From a virus, in IMG/VR virus record IMGVR_UViG_3300045738_001212, positions 93,998 to 157,997 of that record: a stretch of 64,000 bases of DNA; one strand, given 5' to 3'. The first letter of the stretch is position 1; the number at the start of each line of letters is the position of its first letter. The position numbers and the translations under genes were made by a program. The notes under the pieces are model-generated. The model did no database searches. It saw only the letters and a program-made list of their open reading frames with translations, and was not told the origin of the DNA. Shown here one piece after another: positions 29,574 through 39,207 of the stretch.

Positions 29574-32131
29574 ATTTTAAGTCTCACTTTAAAGGCATTG
29601 ATCTACCTATTCATGGGGTTCGTTTACCTCGGTTCGAGATAGAGAAGAAGTTCAAAAGAGAGCTCGGGGTAAGTGAAGATATTAGTAACTATGACTTCTT
29701 ACGTTCATTAGCTAACGCTGGATTTAAAAATTTAAAAATAAATAAAAAAAGTAAGAAATACAAACTCTATGCCGAAAGAGCGAAGCACGAAATAGACACC
29801 CTAGAAGACTTGGGATTTGTTGACTATGTGCTTTTAGTTTGGGACGTAATTAACTACTGCAAGCGTAGTGATATACCGACAGGTCTCGGGCGGGGCAGTG
29901 CTGCTGGAAGCCTTATCCTTTATTTAATTGGAGTGACCAAGGTTGACCCAATTGAGTACGGCCTTTATTTCGAGAGATTTATTTCAAAAATTAGAGCGAA
30001 GAAGCAGGTCGTTGACGGCATCACTTATCTTGATGGTTCGCTAATGTGTGATGTCGATTTAGACATTTGTTATTACAATCGTGGTAAGGTTATCGATTAC
30101 CTTGAAGAAAAGTTTAAAGGGAGGACTTCTAAAATTATAACCTTCAACACCCTTAGTGGGAAGCTGTGCATGAAGGAATGCGGGAAGATTGTAGGGGGGA
30201 AGACCGAACAAGAAATGAGCCTTGTGTCTTCAATGATACCTAAAGTCTTTGGTAAGGTGAAAGACATAGAAGAAGCGAACGAAGAAGTTCCCGAGTTTAA
30301 AGAGTGGTGCGACAAAAACAGGCGGGCCTACAAGATAGCCTTGAACCTTAGAGGCTTAATCAAAAACAAAGGAGTTCACCCATCGGCCCTTTCCTTATCG
30401 TATGAAGACATGGAGGACAGTTGTCCCACAGAATTTTCATCAGACAAAGCTTCCATCTCGTCTTTCGACATGAACTGGACCTCGATTTCCAATGTTAAGC
30501 TAGACTTGCTGGGACTAAGGTCCGTATCGGTAATCGATGACGTTTGCAAAAGTGTTAAAATTAAAATAGAAGACATTAATCCTAACAGCAAATTTATATA
30601 CAGGCACCTTCAAGATTTAAGAACGCCTCATGGCTTATTTCAAATTGAAGCCGATACAAACTATGGGGTTTGTAGGAAGGTGATGCCCAAGAATCTTGAA
30701 GAACTAAGCGCGGTACTAGCCCTTGCTCGTCCCGGAGCATTAGCTTTCGTTAACCAATACGCAAACTACTCAAACAACGGGGTGAAAGAATCCATACACC
30801 CATTCTTTGATGACATTTTGGCGTCAACTGGTGGTGTTTGTTTATATCAAGAGCAGATGATGCAAATGGCTCACAAGGTTGGGTTCACGCTTGACGAAGC
30901 TGAAATTCTACGTCGTATCGTGGGCAAAAAGAAAGTTACTGAGGTACGCAAGTGGAAGAAGAAAATTAAAAACAAAATCACAGAGAAGAAGCTCGATTCT
31001 GAGATCGGTAAAATCCTCTGGAAAATCCTTGAGGATTCAGCCAACTACTCTTTCAATAAGTCCCATTCTATTTCATACGCCGCGCTTGCCGCGACGACGA
31101 TTTATCTTAAGTTCAAATACCCTATGGAATTTTTCTTAAGCCTGTTGCGTATGACCAGACACGAACCAGACCCGATTAACGAAATTTCCAAAATCCAGAA
31201 AGAGATGCACAACTTTAATATAAAGTTACTGCCTCCTCATATCACAAAATCACGGATGGATTTTATGTCTGAAGGCGAAGATATTCGATTCGGACTACTC
31301 TCGATTAAGGGAATTTCAGATAAGTCTATAGAAAAACTAAACAGGTTTAAAAGAGACACCTCCACAAAGTTCGAGGTATTCGAGGCGGCAAACGAAGCCA
31401 ACCTAACGATTGGTATACTGTGTGCGCTTATTCAAGCGGGGGCTTTTCAGGGGTTTGTGCAATCCAGAACCAAGATAGCATACGAAGCTCAACTTTGGAA
31501 TGTCCTTACCCAAAAAGAAAAGAAGCTCTGCATAAGCCTATCTAAAGAACACAGGCACGATCTGGTTGCCGTTCTTAAAGACATCTTAGGCAAGAAAAAC
31601 GAAAAAGGGAAACCCCTTATTAAGCCTTCTCGTTTTGAGACTATCCAAAGAAAATCTCAACCTTACAAGGAAATTTTTAACAAGAACAGGTACTCTGAAA
31701 GCTTTGCGAATTGGTACTACGAAAATCATTTACTAGGATACACCTACGGAAAGACCCTCAAGGATATTTTCGCTAAAGAAAGACCCAACTTGCTTTCCCT
31801 TAGCTCAGTCAACGCCAGAACTAAGGGGGCAGAGGTAGAGTTTATTGCTCCCGTTGGGAGTAAGCCAGCCACGCGCATGTCTAGAAACGGCAACCGTTAT
31901 CTTGTCATGGAAGTCCAAGACGAAACAGATAGAACGAAGGTAATGATATTCGGTGACAGACTGGATGGGTGCGAAGAAACGAACGGAGGTCTTCCTCAAG
32001 AAAAGAACATTGTGATAGTCACGGGGCAGAAACAAGATGACAACACGGTCTTTGCCAACTCCATCACTATCCAGACAAATAAAATTTACACCCGCTATTC
32101 TGAAATAGAATCAGAAAGAAAACTTAAGTAG
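29555..32131 (+). CDS. dnaE: DNA polymerase III alpha, catalytic core and OB domain
   Basis: 858 residues beginning directly in the palm/thumb region. GLGRGSAAGSLILYLIG (110-126) is the nucleotide-binding loop. MCDVDLDICYY carries catalytic Asp168/Asp170, equivalent to E. coli Asp401/403, and VKLDLLGLRS supplies the third Asp (317). A helix-hairpin-helix fingers region (YSFNKSHSISYAALA) and a C-terminal OB fold (about 755-840, RYLVMEVQDETDRTKVMIFG) follow. The N-terminal PHP domain is encoded separately at 27584-28939. No beta-clamp motif was identified with certainty. Converges with the giant virion gene, overlapping by 8 nt and without a terminator. Confidence 0.93.
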   Translation: MADRNINFKSHFKGIDLPIHGVRLPRFEIEKKFKRELGVSEDISNYDFLRSLANAGFKNLKINKKSKKYKLYAERAKHEIDTLEDLGFVDYVLLVWDVINYCKRSDIPTGLGRGSAAGSLILYLIGVTKVDPIEYGLYFERFISKIRAKKQVVDGITYLDGSLMCDVDLDICYYNRGKVIDYLEEKFKGRTSKIITFNTLSGKLCMKECGKIVGGKTEQEMSLVSSMIPKVFGKVKDIEEANEEVPEFKEWCDKNRRAYKIALNLRGLIKNKGVHPSALSLSYEDMEDSCPTEFSSDKASISSFDMNWTSISNVKLDLLGLRSVSVIDDVCKSVKIKIEDINPNSKFIYRHLQDLRTPHGLFQIEADTNYGVCRKVMPKNLEELSAVLALARPGALAFVNQYANYSNNGVKESIHPFFDDILASTGGVCLYQEQMMQMAHKVGFTLDEAEILRRIVGKKKVTEVRKWKKKIKNKITEKKLDSEIGKILWKILEDSANYSFNKSHSISYAALAATTIYLKFKYPMEFFLSLLRMTRHEPDPINEISKIQKEMHNFNIKLLPPHITKSRMDFMSEGEDIRFGLLSIKGISDKSIEKLNRFKRDTSTKFEVFEAANEANLTIGILCALIQAGAFQGFVQSRTKIAYEAQLWNVLTQKEKKLCISLSKEHRHDLVAVLKDILGKKNEKGKPLIKPSRFETIQRKSQPYKEIFNKNRYSESFANWYYENHLLGYTYGKTLKDIFAKERPNLLSLSSVNARTKGAEVEFIAPVGSKPATRMSRNGNRYLVMEVQDETDRTKVMIFGDRLDGCEETNGGLPQEKNIVIVTGQKQDDNTVFANSITIQTNKIYTRYSEIESERKLK

Positions 32132-35100
32132 ACGAGCCGATAGGAACCGACCCCCCCGCTTCGTCAGGCGGTCTTAGAATCGTCTTTTCGGCTGACACGA
32201 TTCCTTGTTCAATGTCATTGACGGTTGTTCCTTTCGGGACCACATATCCTCCTCCGGGGAAAAAGTTATGTCCGACTTCGCCTCTTCGCATCCACTCTCT
32301 ATTTATTGTGGGGTCGGTAACTACGCCATCGTAAAACATCCAATGCTGGGTTACCACGTAGTGTCTTTGCGTGAAGATACTAGTGTCGTCGTTAGCCGTG
32401 GGTTGTCCAGCGGCAGCAGAACAAAGTAAAGCACTGACCGGATAAGTTTGAGAGTCGCTAGTCGGCAAACTTTCCCAAGATAATAAGTGGCCATTAAAAT
32501 GATGAAGATCGCTTATGGTTGGCCACAAATATCTATTGTAATAATAGGGAGCCCCCCTATATAAGTCATGATAGTTATGCATCCCGCTACCCATCGTTAC
32601 CAATTCATTAGCTCTTACCTGCATCCTTGAAGGAGCAAAGAGGATGTCTTTCGTTACGGGGGCAAAGTCTGGATTAAACAGGCCGAATTGGGCTTCGTAT
32701 GCATCACCAGTCGGGAATGTAACCCCATCTCTCTTGATTACTTCTGAGGCGTAGTGAGGGTAGTCCAAGTCATTTAGGTCAGGGTCTTCTGATACGTCTT
32801 CCATCACGATACCCTCGGTATATATCGAAGCCTCCTGTTGATGTTGGTATTGCAGGTATCCCGAGACTTGACACGCTCCGCTTTGTTCCATTGCGAAATA
32901 AGAATCTACAGGCATTCTTCCAAGTCCATCTATTTTTATGTCTGTGATTAGAATTTTTATTCTTGATGTCTCTTTCCATCCCGATACGGGTATTAAAAGA
33001 CTAGCGTCCGTTGGGTCTGGCGTCGTAGGCGTTGGAGCGCAAAGGCTTATCTCAACCCCTTGGAAACTTGCGTTAGGCTGTCCGGTCTCGGCGGAACCAT
33101 GCACACCACATGTCCAAGATACCCCATTGGGCAGATGATTCGAGCCATCACCGGGGCACGGCCATTGGAGGGTGGCATTATCCACGGCGAGTGCCCAACA
33201 TGATGCTTTCGAGTAATCGTAATGATTAGGGATATCATCCTTATTTCCAATCAACCAGTGCGTATTGCCACCGGGCACATCTGTACGTCCGAACATACTG
33301 ACTCCATTTTCTGAGTCCACCATGTCCCACTCTGTCTGTGAATAATTGAGGTAATCATAAGCGAGTCTCCAGTATCCATTAAGCGATTCATCTTCAAAGC
33401 CAACAGACTTCAAACATCCAGCGCAACTTCCGGGTATGAATTCAGGAGTGGTAGAAGTAGTGGTAGTAGGGGGGGTGGGATCGACAGTGGTTCCCACCGC
33501 TCCTCCGACAGCTATCCTTGCTCCGTGTTCGAGTAGTGTTTCCCACCGAGTCCCGCCAGCATGAGATTTATAGGCCCACGGTTGGGTTGGTTTTTCAAAC
33601 ACGATACCATCTGCGATGGGGAACGCCCCCTCGAAAGAAAGTGTTTTTTCGTCTATCCATGATTCCTTAAACAACTCGATAGGCTTATTGTTTGGGTTTC
33701 CGTATACCGCCTCTACTCCCTCTGGCAACTCCTCCATCCCTACGCGAGCAATTTGGTCTGTTCCAGTCAAGTAACACAAGACTACCTGCTTGGCCCAGCC
33801 CATTCCTGCCAACGAACCACCACCCCCGTCATACATGGACATCTCACCTATCGTCCCCACTCCGGTTGGATCATAGACTCTCCCCTCTGTGTCCTCTGAT
33901 ACGTAGTCGGGTGCCCTAATGTGTATATCGACTTCAGTTGGTCGAATATTAAATAAGTATACCCTTGATTCCGCTTCTCTTAGGGTAGGATATTCGTCGA
34001 AGTAAGGGCTTGTAGAAAAATCCATAGGGCATCTAAGATAGTCATCCATGCCGTAGTGTCCCGCCTCGCCCTCGCAATTAATTGTTGCGCTCTCGTCGTT
34101 TGGACAACACAACCCCGGAGAATCGTCAATTGGGCTTTTGCTGTAAGGGTGAATCCATTCGTGACCATCTCTTTCGCAATATTCCTGCGAACCTGTCCAA
34201 TAATGCCCGTGCCAAGTGCAATCACCTGCTTCTGTGTAATAGGGGGATGAGCATCTCCCCATCCGGGCTTCCCAAACCTTATCATGGTAGTCGCAATCTT
34301 CCTTGGTTAAGTATTGCTCGTCCGAGCATACCCAGATTTCATAAAGCTCCCTGTTCTCATCGCAAAAATATCCAGCATCATTGCCTGTTGCCGGGAGCCC
34401 TTCCAGATCAATTAAAGAATCGAAGTTGCCAGCGTAACCATTCGCGCCATAAAGACACCCAGACCTTAACCCCACCCAATGATCACCATATATTTTTTCT
34501 GGATGGACCAGCGGCCCTTCGATGACCTTACACGCTTCACTTTGTATCGCGGGCTGTTGCCCGTCCATGACGTAAGCATCTGCACATTTCTCGTAGTTCT
34601 CGTGGTAGGTTCCTGTCACATGAGAAGAACTACTCATTGGCCACCAGTGGACAGGATCAAACGACATAGACTCTGGCCCATAGTCTACTCTATCCATGTT
34701 TTGGCTAAATGTCCCCCCTCCTCCCTGATCGTAGCTACATAGAAAATACGCTTGGTTCCCGTAAGAGAAAGCGGTGTTGAATTCCTCGAAATCTTGCAAT
34801 AAATTTTCTAACCTGTAGGAAGGCTTGGCGTACCTAGTTTTTACCGGGAAATCGTATTTTGAATAGCGACGGTATCCACCATAAGTTACTGAAGCTTTTA
34901 CCTCGTAATAGTCATCTTCTAGGTCATTGTCGTAGTGGCTTTCTTCCGTCTGGTATTTGTAATATTGCGCCCTTGCAAATTTGTTTCCCCCATCAATGAC
35001 CACTTGGGTTGGCTTGGTTTCGATATAGCTCGGTTGCCATATGTAATTAGCGTCTTCGCATGTATATCGGGTGACGTAATCATGCATTGGGTTCGCGTCT

Positions 35101-38100
35101 TGGTCACCGCATCCAGTTATAGAATAATATGTCTCAGTGGTGAAATCATTTATGTTTCTTCCTGACGCTAGATCAACATCTATGGTTATAACTTGGTCAG
35201 CAGCCGGATCAGGACCGAAGCTACTCAATACGGCTTCTTCTGTAACGTAATCAACATTGACTAAGCCAGACCAATTATAGTCTTCGTTAACACTCTTAAA
35301 CTCCGGCAAAGTCGAGCCTTCTTTGGTGAGCTTTTTGGTCCAAGATACATTTCCGTATGTGTCAACAAACCCTCCAGAAACGAAATCTTTCATTGCCCAC
35401 TCTTCAACTTCCACGTTAAATGATACATGCCAGAGGAACCCACTGATTTCTTTGTCCTCCTCTTCTTCTGGATAGGTTGTCGCGTGAGCCCCAGAAGCGT
35501 TTGGATATAAAAAAGTATAATGAGTGCTTGCGTATGGTCCCCTCCAATATCTTGGGGGGTTTTCTGTTCTTTGTTTCCCCTCTAACTCAAGCCACCCCCG
35601 TTCCTCTGGCCATATTCCAGTGTCCCACGCTATGTCCCTGTGATAATGGTAATCGCAGTCATAAACCTCACAATATGCCCACCAGCTTGAGCATTGCTCC
35701 CAATTACATGCTCCGGGAGATGAGCTATTATAGCCCCCATACTGTGTTGCTTCCGATCCATCTGGACAGGGTAACGGGATAGCGTTTTCGCCACACTCTT
35801 CCATCTCAGGAGGTATTGGCGTGGTAGTGGTGGGTTCATTTGCGGGATCGTATGAGGTCGTCGTTCCGTAAGGGTCAGCCGAGGTAGTAGTCCCTTGGTA
35901 ATTCGGATTGTCGGGATTTAGGGGGTCGCAATCGTCAGGGTTAGAAACATTAGCGCAAGGATCGAGAGTCGTAGTCGTGCAAAGTTTGTCGTATGGTGGC
36001 CCCCCATCCCAGTTTCCGGGAGGTGGGCCGTGGAACGGTGGGGTAAATCCGACATCACAACACTTACTTATGTGTGGATAGTCGGCAAGGAAACCCGCCG
36101 TATTTGTCATGCAGTCTAGTCCTACGTAAGGAAAATCTTCATGGACATCTCCTTCTCCGCTTCCTATCCAGTAATACGTGACCTGACTATCTAGATAATG
36201 CTTACACTCGTTATTCCATTGGTGACCAGTGTGTACGTGCATACAAGAAACCGACTCTCCCGCCGCGTCTCCCGTTATCTGCATCCACCCCGATACAAAG
36301 GTGTGCCAATAGTCGCCTCCCCACTCACCTATGATCGTATTCTGCCACAGTCCTTCCGCTCCCGTTACTTCTGTGTATCCGCTAAGGAACAGTATTGCGC
36401 TTTCGTTATTGGCGATCTCAGGGTTGGTAATGTTTTTATAGTCAACGGTGTGGAACTGATAAGGAAACGTTGCGTTGTCCCGGAACTCTTTGGTAACTGG
36501 TATGTCCTGACAGTTGTCTCCCATTCCGAAGAATTTCTGTGGAGTGATTATCTCTTGGCCCATAGAAAACGGATCAGGAGGCAGGGGGTCTGGTGGGGAA
36601 AAATGTTGAGAGTAGCTTCCCATGTACGACTGATATGTCTGTGGAAATACGGAAGCACCTTGACAGCCAGTGAATCTATACGGATAATTTCTTTGGTTTT
36701 CTTCGTTAAAGTTATTGCTTATTTTCTTTCCTTCGAATTTTACGGTTGGACATTTTTCCCAAAAGGCTGTCTCGGGATCACAAAACGATGTTTGATATTC
36801 CACGTCTATGAGAGGGAGATTCCAACCACCTGTCCTATGAAAATAAAAAGACCCGTAGGGGTCTTGTGCCCATCTATACATCCACCCCGGAAAGAGGTTG
36901 ATGGATGCCTTTTGCATTTTTGTTTTATTCTCTATGTATACTTGGGCGTACACAAATGGGCCACCAGCAAAATCGCTATACGACAACCTGTCAGTATGCG
37001 ATATGTATCTGCTATAGAAAGGTTGAGGAGGTCCACATGTGCCAGCGACAACCCCCGCCGTAGCTGGCCCATAATGGAAAGCTCTTCTTCCTAGATTCTT
37101 GAGGTCACCTATCGGATTAGTGTAATGCTGAAGGTATGATCCACTTAGCCTTTCCTCAGTGAACCCTAGTGGACACAGAACAAATCCTGTCCATTTAATT
37201 ATGTTGCTGTTTTGCCAATAAGTTTGCGAGGTGCCCATATCCTTATTGATATGGTGGTGCCTGAAACTCATGCTTTCGACTGCATTATAATCGTCGTAGA
37301 TGCCCATCCCGACCATATCGTTACTTCCCGGAAAAGGAGACGGCCCCGGCGAGAGAGGGTTTTCGCAACTCTCTCTCCACACTCCAGCTTCGGCCCAATC
37401 GTGGTCAGATGAAAATTCTTCAGTTGTCCAATACTCTTCAGCGTCTGCCCATGTAGAGCCAGCAGCTTCACAAGTTTCTTTGGTTGTATATTGGCCCTCC
37501 CAACAATAATGAGCAGCTTCACAAGCCTCTTTGGTTACGTGTTGGGAGTCCGAGCAGTAACCAGCAGCTTCACAGCCAGCCTTATTGTTATCAAACGCAG
37601 AGTCCGTGCAAGTACCTACATCCTCGCAAGTTTCTCTGGTCGTGTATTGGGTATCTGAACACCGAGCAGTCTCACATTCAGTCTTGGTGGCCGTATACTC
37701 CCCTTGACATCCGTTTAAAGTAAAGCAACTCTTCGGTACAGTCCATTCACCCCCGATAGCGTCGCATTCTCCTGTGGTGTTGTAGTCAGGCCAAAGATAA
37801 CCTATTTTCCACGATCCACCATTGTTTACGCAATCCTCTTTGTTATTGTCTACGGAACCGAGACAAAAACCATCCTCGTGATGGCACAATGTCCTAACAA
37901 GCTCAGGGCATCCTCCGTACCAACGAGACCCGTGGACCTCGTGCGCGTGTACAAATGCATATGGTTCGTAAACTGAAGAGTCCGAAACGTCATGATACCA
38001 CGAAGGATAAGAATAATAATCAGTAAGCCATCTTCCGTCTATGCCCGTGTAGGTTTTTAGGGATTCATACGTATCTCCGAGGTAGTCAGCAGAGGCTGGA

Positions 38101-39158
38101 TAATTCCATATTGTTTTATCTGTAATATATTTTGTAGCTCCTTCGTCGTAAGTACCAGACACGGGAGGAGACTCTACAAACTTCCTTTCAAATGAAGTCC
38201 CGGTTATGGGAGCAATGGTGTAGGCTTCATCAAGGCACGGGAATTTAATTGGTCCTATGTTATCATACCCCGTTACTACTCCTTGTGGATTTGTTTTTGA
38301 AATTATCTTGTCTTCGCACGGGGGGGTGTACCACCACCAAGTTGGGTCGTATAATATTTCTCCCTTAATTGAGTAGGTAGCAAGCTCGGCGTCTTTCATG
38401 AGTTGGGGGTCGATAGGCTCCCCAAAAATTTTTGTTACGTCTTCGTAGCCGAACATGACAGCCGGAGTCGGTATTGTGGCCTCAGAAGTAATTGAAATCT
38501 CTTGAAACATTGGCGTCCAGTTGGTCGTCAATATCCTCTTAAAAACATCAGAAGATATATGCACTGGCGACATCGGAGACGCTGCTGCCCCATATTCCGT
38601 GTAATACGTATGAAGAAAAGCGGAAATTTTAGCGTAGACATGAAGGTGAATCATGTTGTTGTTCACCCCCTGTGAAGCCATCGACCCCAAACACGAAACG
38701 ATAGCTACTGAAAAATCTTCCCGAGCCTGAGTGGTTCCCCCCGACATTCTGGAAAGAACAAATTCCCTATGCGCCCCGAAGACCGAACCTTCATTAAACC
38801 CCTTGGATTGAGTTAACGCATTCCATTGCTCGTCTTTTTTTGTTACTTTCTCAAGATTTCTCAAGGGAGAGTTTGGCGACATATCTTCTACGATACTGAA
38901 ATAAGCAGCCTGAAGAACCCGAGTTATCCGGTCAAGAATCTCATGCTTACTCTTGTGACCAGCGTATGTGGATGCGTAATAGCAGACAATTAACGAGCTC
39001 GCTTTGCCCAAGGCTTGGCTCATTGCTTCTAGGTCAGGATTTCCAACTCCTTTTGCTCTATCTCCATATCCTTGTCTCCTCAAGGTAGCATATTCGTTAC
39101 TTTGCTCACTTTTACTGAGCCAAGAACTCATTTTCAGGGTTGGATCATAGCTTCCCAT
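32124..39158 (-). CDS. Giant virion-type protein (2,344 aa) with Cys-rich repeats
   Basis: No family recognised. The N-terminal 260 residues are helical and soluble (SSWLSKSEQSNEYATLR). The rest is Tyr/Gly/Trp/Asp-rich beta sequence, like fibres or baseplate arms. Residues about 420-585 hold five or more copies of a 17-residue Cys repeat (CEAAGYCSDSQHVTKEA type). More copies lie near 1,600-1,655. Thr-rich linkers (TTTTTLDPC..., about 1,063-1,120; PPTTTTSTTPEF, about 1,893-1,910) separate globular segments. A TATAAT lies 8 nt before the ATG and no Shine-Dalgarno is present. Probably a distal tail or surface protein. Confidence 0.7.
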   Translation of the reverse strand: MGSYDPTLKMSSWLSKSEQSNEYATLRRQGYGDRAKGVGNPDLEAMSQALGKASSLIVCYYASTYAGHKSKHEILDRITRVLQAAYFSIVEDMSPNSPLRNLEKVTKKDEQWNALTQSKGFNEGSVFGAHREFVLSRMSGGTTQAREDFSVAIVSCLGSMASQGVNNNMIHLHVYAKISAFLHTYYTEYGAAASPMSPVHISSDVFKRILTTNWTPMFQEISITSEATIPTPAVMFGYEDVTKIFGEPIDPQLMKDAELATYSIKGEILYDPTWWWYTPPCEDKIISKTNPQGVVTGYDNIGPIKFPCLDEAYTIAPITGTSFERKFVESPPVSGTYDEGATKYITDKTIWNYPASADYLGDTYESLKTYTGIDGRWLTDYYSYPSWYHDVSDSSVYEPYAFVHAHEVHGSRWYGGCPELVRTLCHHEDGFCLGSVDNNKEDCVNNGGSWKIGYLWPDYNTTGECDAIGGEWTVPKSCFTLNGCQGEYTATKTECETARCSDTQYTTRETCEDVGTCTDSAFDNNKAGCEAAGYCSDSQHVTKEACEAAHYCWEGQYTTKETCEAAGSTWADAEEYWTTEEFSSDHDWAEAGVWRESCENPLSPGPSPFPGSNDMVGMGIYDDYNAVESMSFRHHHINKDMGTSQTYWQNSNIIKWTGFVLCPLGFTEERLSGSYLQHYTNPIGDLKNLGRRAFHYGPATAGVVAGTCGPPQPFYSRYISHTDRLSYSDFAGGPFVYAQVYIENKTKMQKASINLFPGWMYRWAQDPYGSFYFHRTGGWNLPLIDVEYQTSFCDPETAFWEKCPTVKFEGKKISNNFNEENQRNYPYRFTGCQGASVFPQTYQSYMGSYSQHFSPPDPLPPDPFSMGQEIITPQKFFGMGDNCQDIPVTKEFRDNATFPYQFHTVDYKNITNPEIANNESAILFLSGYTEVTGAEGLWQNTIIGEWGGDYWHTFVSGWMQITGDAAGESVSCMHVHTGHQWNNECKHYLDSQVTYYWIGSGEGDVHEDFPYVGLDCMTNTAGFLADYPHISKCCDVGFTPPFHGPPPGNWDGGPPYDKLCTTTTLDPCANVSNPDDCDPLNPDNPNYQGTTTSADPYGTTTSYDPANEPTTTTPIPPEMEECGENAIPLPCPDGSEATQYGGYNSSSPGACNWEQCSSWWAYCEVYDCDYHYHRDIAWDTGIWPEERGWLELEGKQRTENPPRYWRGPYASTHYTFLYPNASGAHATTYPEEEEDKEISGFLWHVSFNVEVEEWAMKDFVSGGFVDTYGNVSWTKKLTKEGSTLPEFKSVNEDYNWSGLVNVDYVTEEAVLSSFGPDPAADQVITIDVDLASGRNINDFTTETYYSITGCGDQDANPMHDYVTRYTCEDANYIWQPSYIETKPTQVVIDGGNKFARAQYYKYQTEESHYDNDLEDDYYEVKASVTYGGYRRYSKYDFPVKTRYAKPSYRLENLLQDFEEFNTAFSYGNQAYFLCSYDQGGGGTFSQNMDRVDYGPESMSFDPVHWWPMSSSSHVTGTYHENYEKCADAYVMDGQQPAIQSEACKVIEGPLVHPEKIYGDHWVGLRSGCLYGANGYAGNFDSLIDLEGLPATGNDAGYFCDENRELYEIWVCSDEQYLTKEDCDYHDKVWEARMGRCSSPYYTEAGDCTWHGHYWTGSQEYCERDGHEWIHPYSKSPIDDSPGLCCPNDESATINCEGEAGHYGMDDYLRCPMDFSTSPYFDEYPTLREAESRVYLFNIRPTEVDIHIRAPDYVSEDTEGRVYDPTGVGTIGEMSMYDGGGGSLAGMGWAKQVVLCYLTGTDQIARVGMEELPEGVEAVYGNPNNKPIELFKESWIDEKTLSFEGAFPIADGIVFEKPTQPWAYKSHAGGTRWETLLEHGARIAVGGAVGTTVDPTPPTTTTSTTPEFIPGSCAGCLKSVGFEDESLNGYWRLAYDYLNYSQTEWDMVDSENGVSMFGRTDVPGGNTHWLIGNKDDIPNHYDYSKASCWALAVDNATLQWPCPGDGSNHLPNGVSWTCGVHGSAETGQPNASFQGVEISLCAPTPTTPDPTDASLLIPVSGWKETSRIKILITDIKIDGLGRMPVDSYFAMEQSGACQVSGYLQYQHQQEASIYTEGIVMEDVSEDPDLNDLDYPHYASEVIKRDGVTFPTGDAYEAQFGLFNPDFAPVTKDILFAPSRMQVRANELVTMGSGMHNYHDLYRGAPYYYNRYLWPTISDLHHFNGHLLSWESLPTSDSQTYPVSALLCSAAAGQPTANDDTSIFTQRHYVVTQHWMFYDGVVTDPTINREWMRRGEVGHNFFPGGGYVVPKGTTVNDIEQGIVSAEKTILRPPDEAGGSVPIGSST
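37461..37695 (-). repeat. 51-bp coding tandem repeat of Cys-rich motif
   Basis: AGCAGCTTCACAAG-like units begin at 37461, 37512 and 37563 (51-nt period) with diverged copies near 37621 and 37665. They encode the C-x2-(A/G)...YCSDxQ-x-TKEx repeats of the 2,344-residue protein. Confidence 0.75.
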
Positions 39159-39166
39159 AGGTGTAT

Positions 39167-39172
39167 ATTATA
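39167..39172 (-). promoter_or_regulatory. Candidate -10 box TATAAT
   Basis: Minus-strand TATAAT ends 8 nt before the ATG of the 2,344-residue gene. There is no TTGACA-like -35 and no Shine-Dalgarno, and an 8-T run is just upstream. It may mark the start of a very short-leader transcript. Confidence 0.4.
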
Positions 39173-39207
39173 TAAAAAAAAGCCTGTTTAGTCTCCTTAA
39201 TCAGACC

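Noticed and set aside
36198-37094. 298-codon plus-strand ORF opposite the giant gene
   Set aside because: It is antisense to the Cys/Tyr-rich coding region, has no ribosome-binding site or promoter, and its composition (Arg/Ser/Val-rich) looks like a shadow.
39161-39176. GTGTATATTATATA as a fourth copy of the GTGTAAT motif
   Set aside because: It lies on the opposite strand to the gene it would serve and has an extra base in the core.
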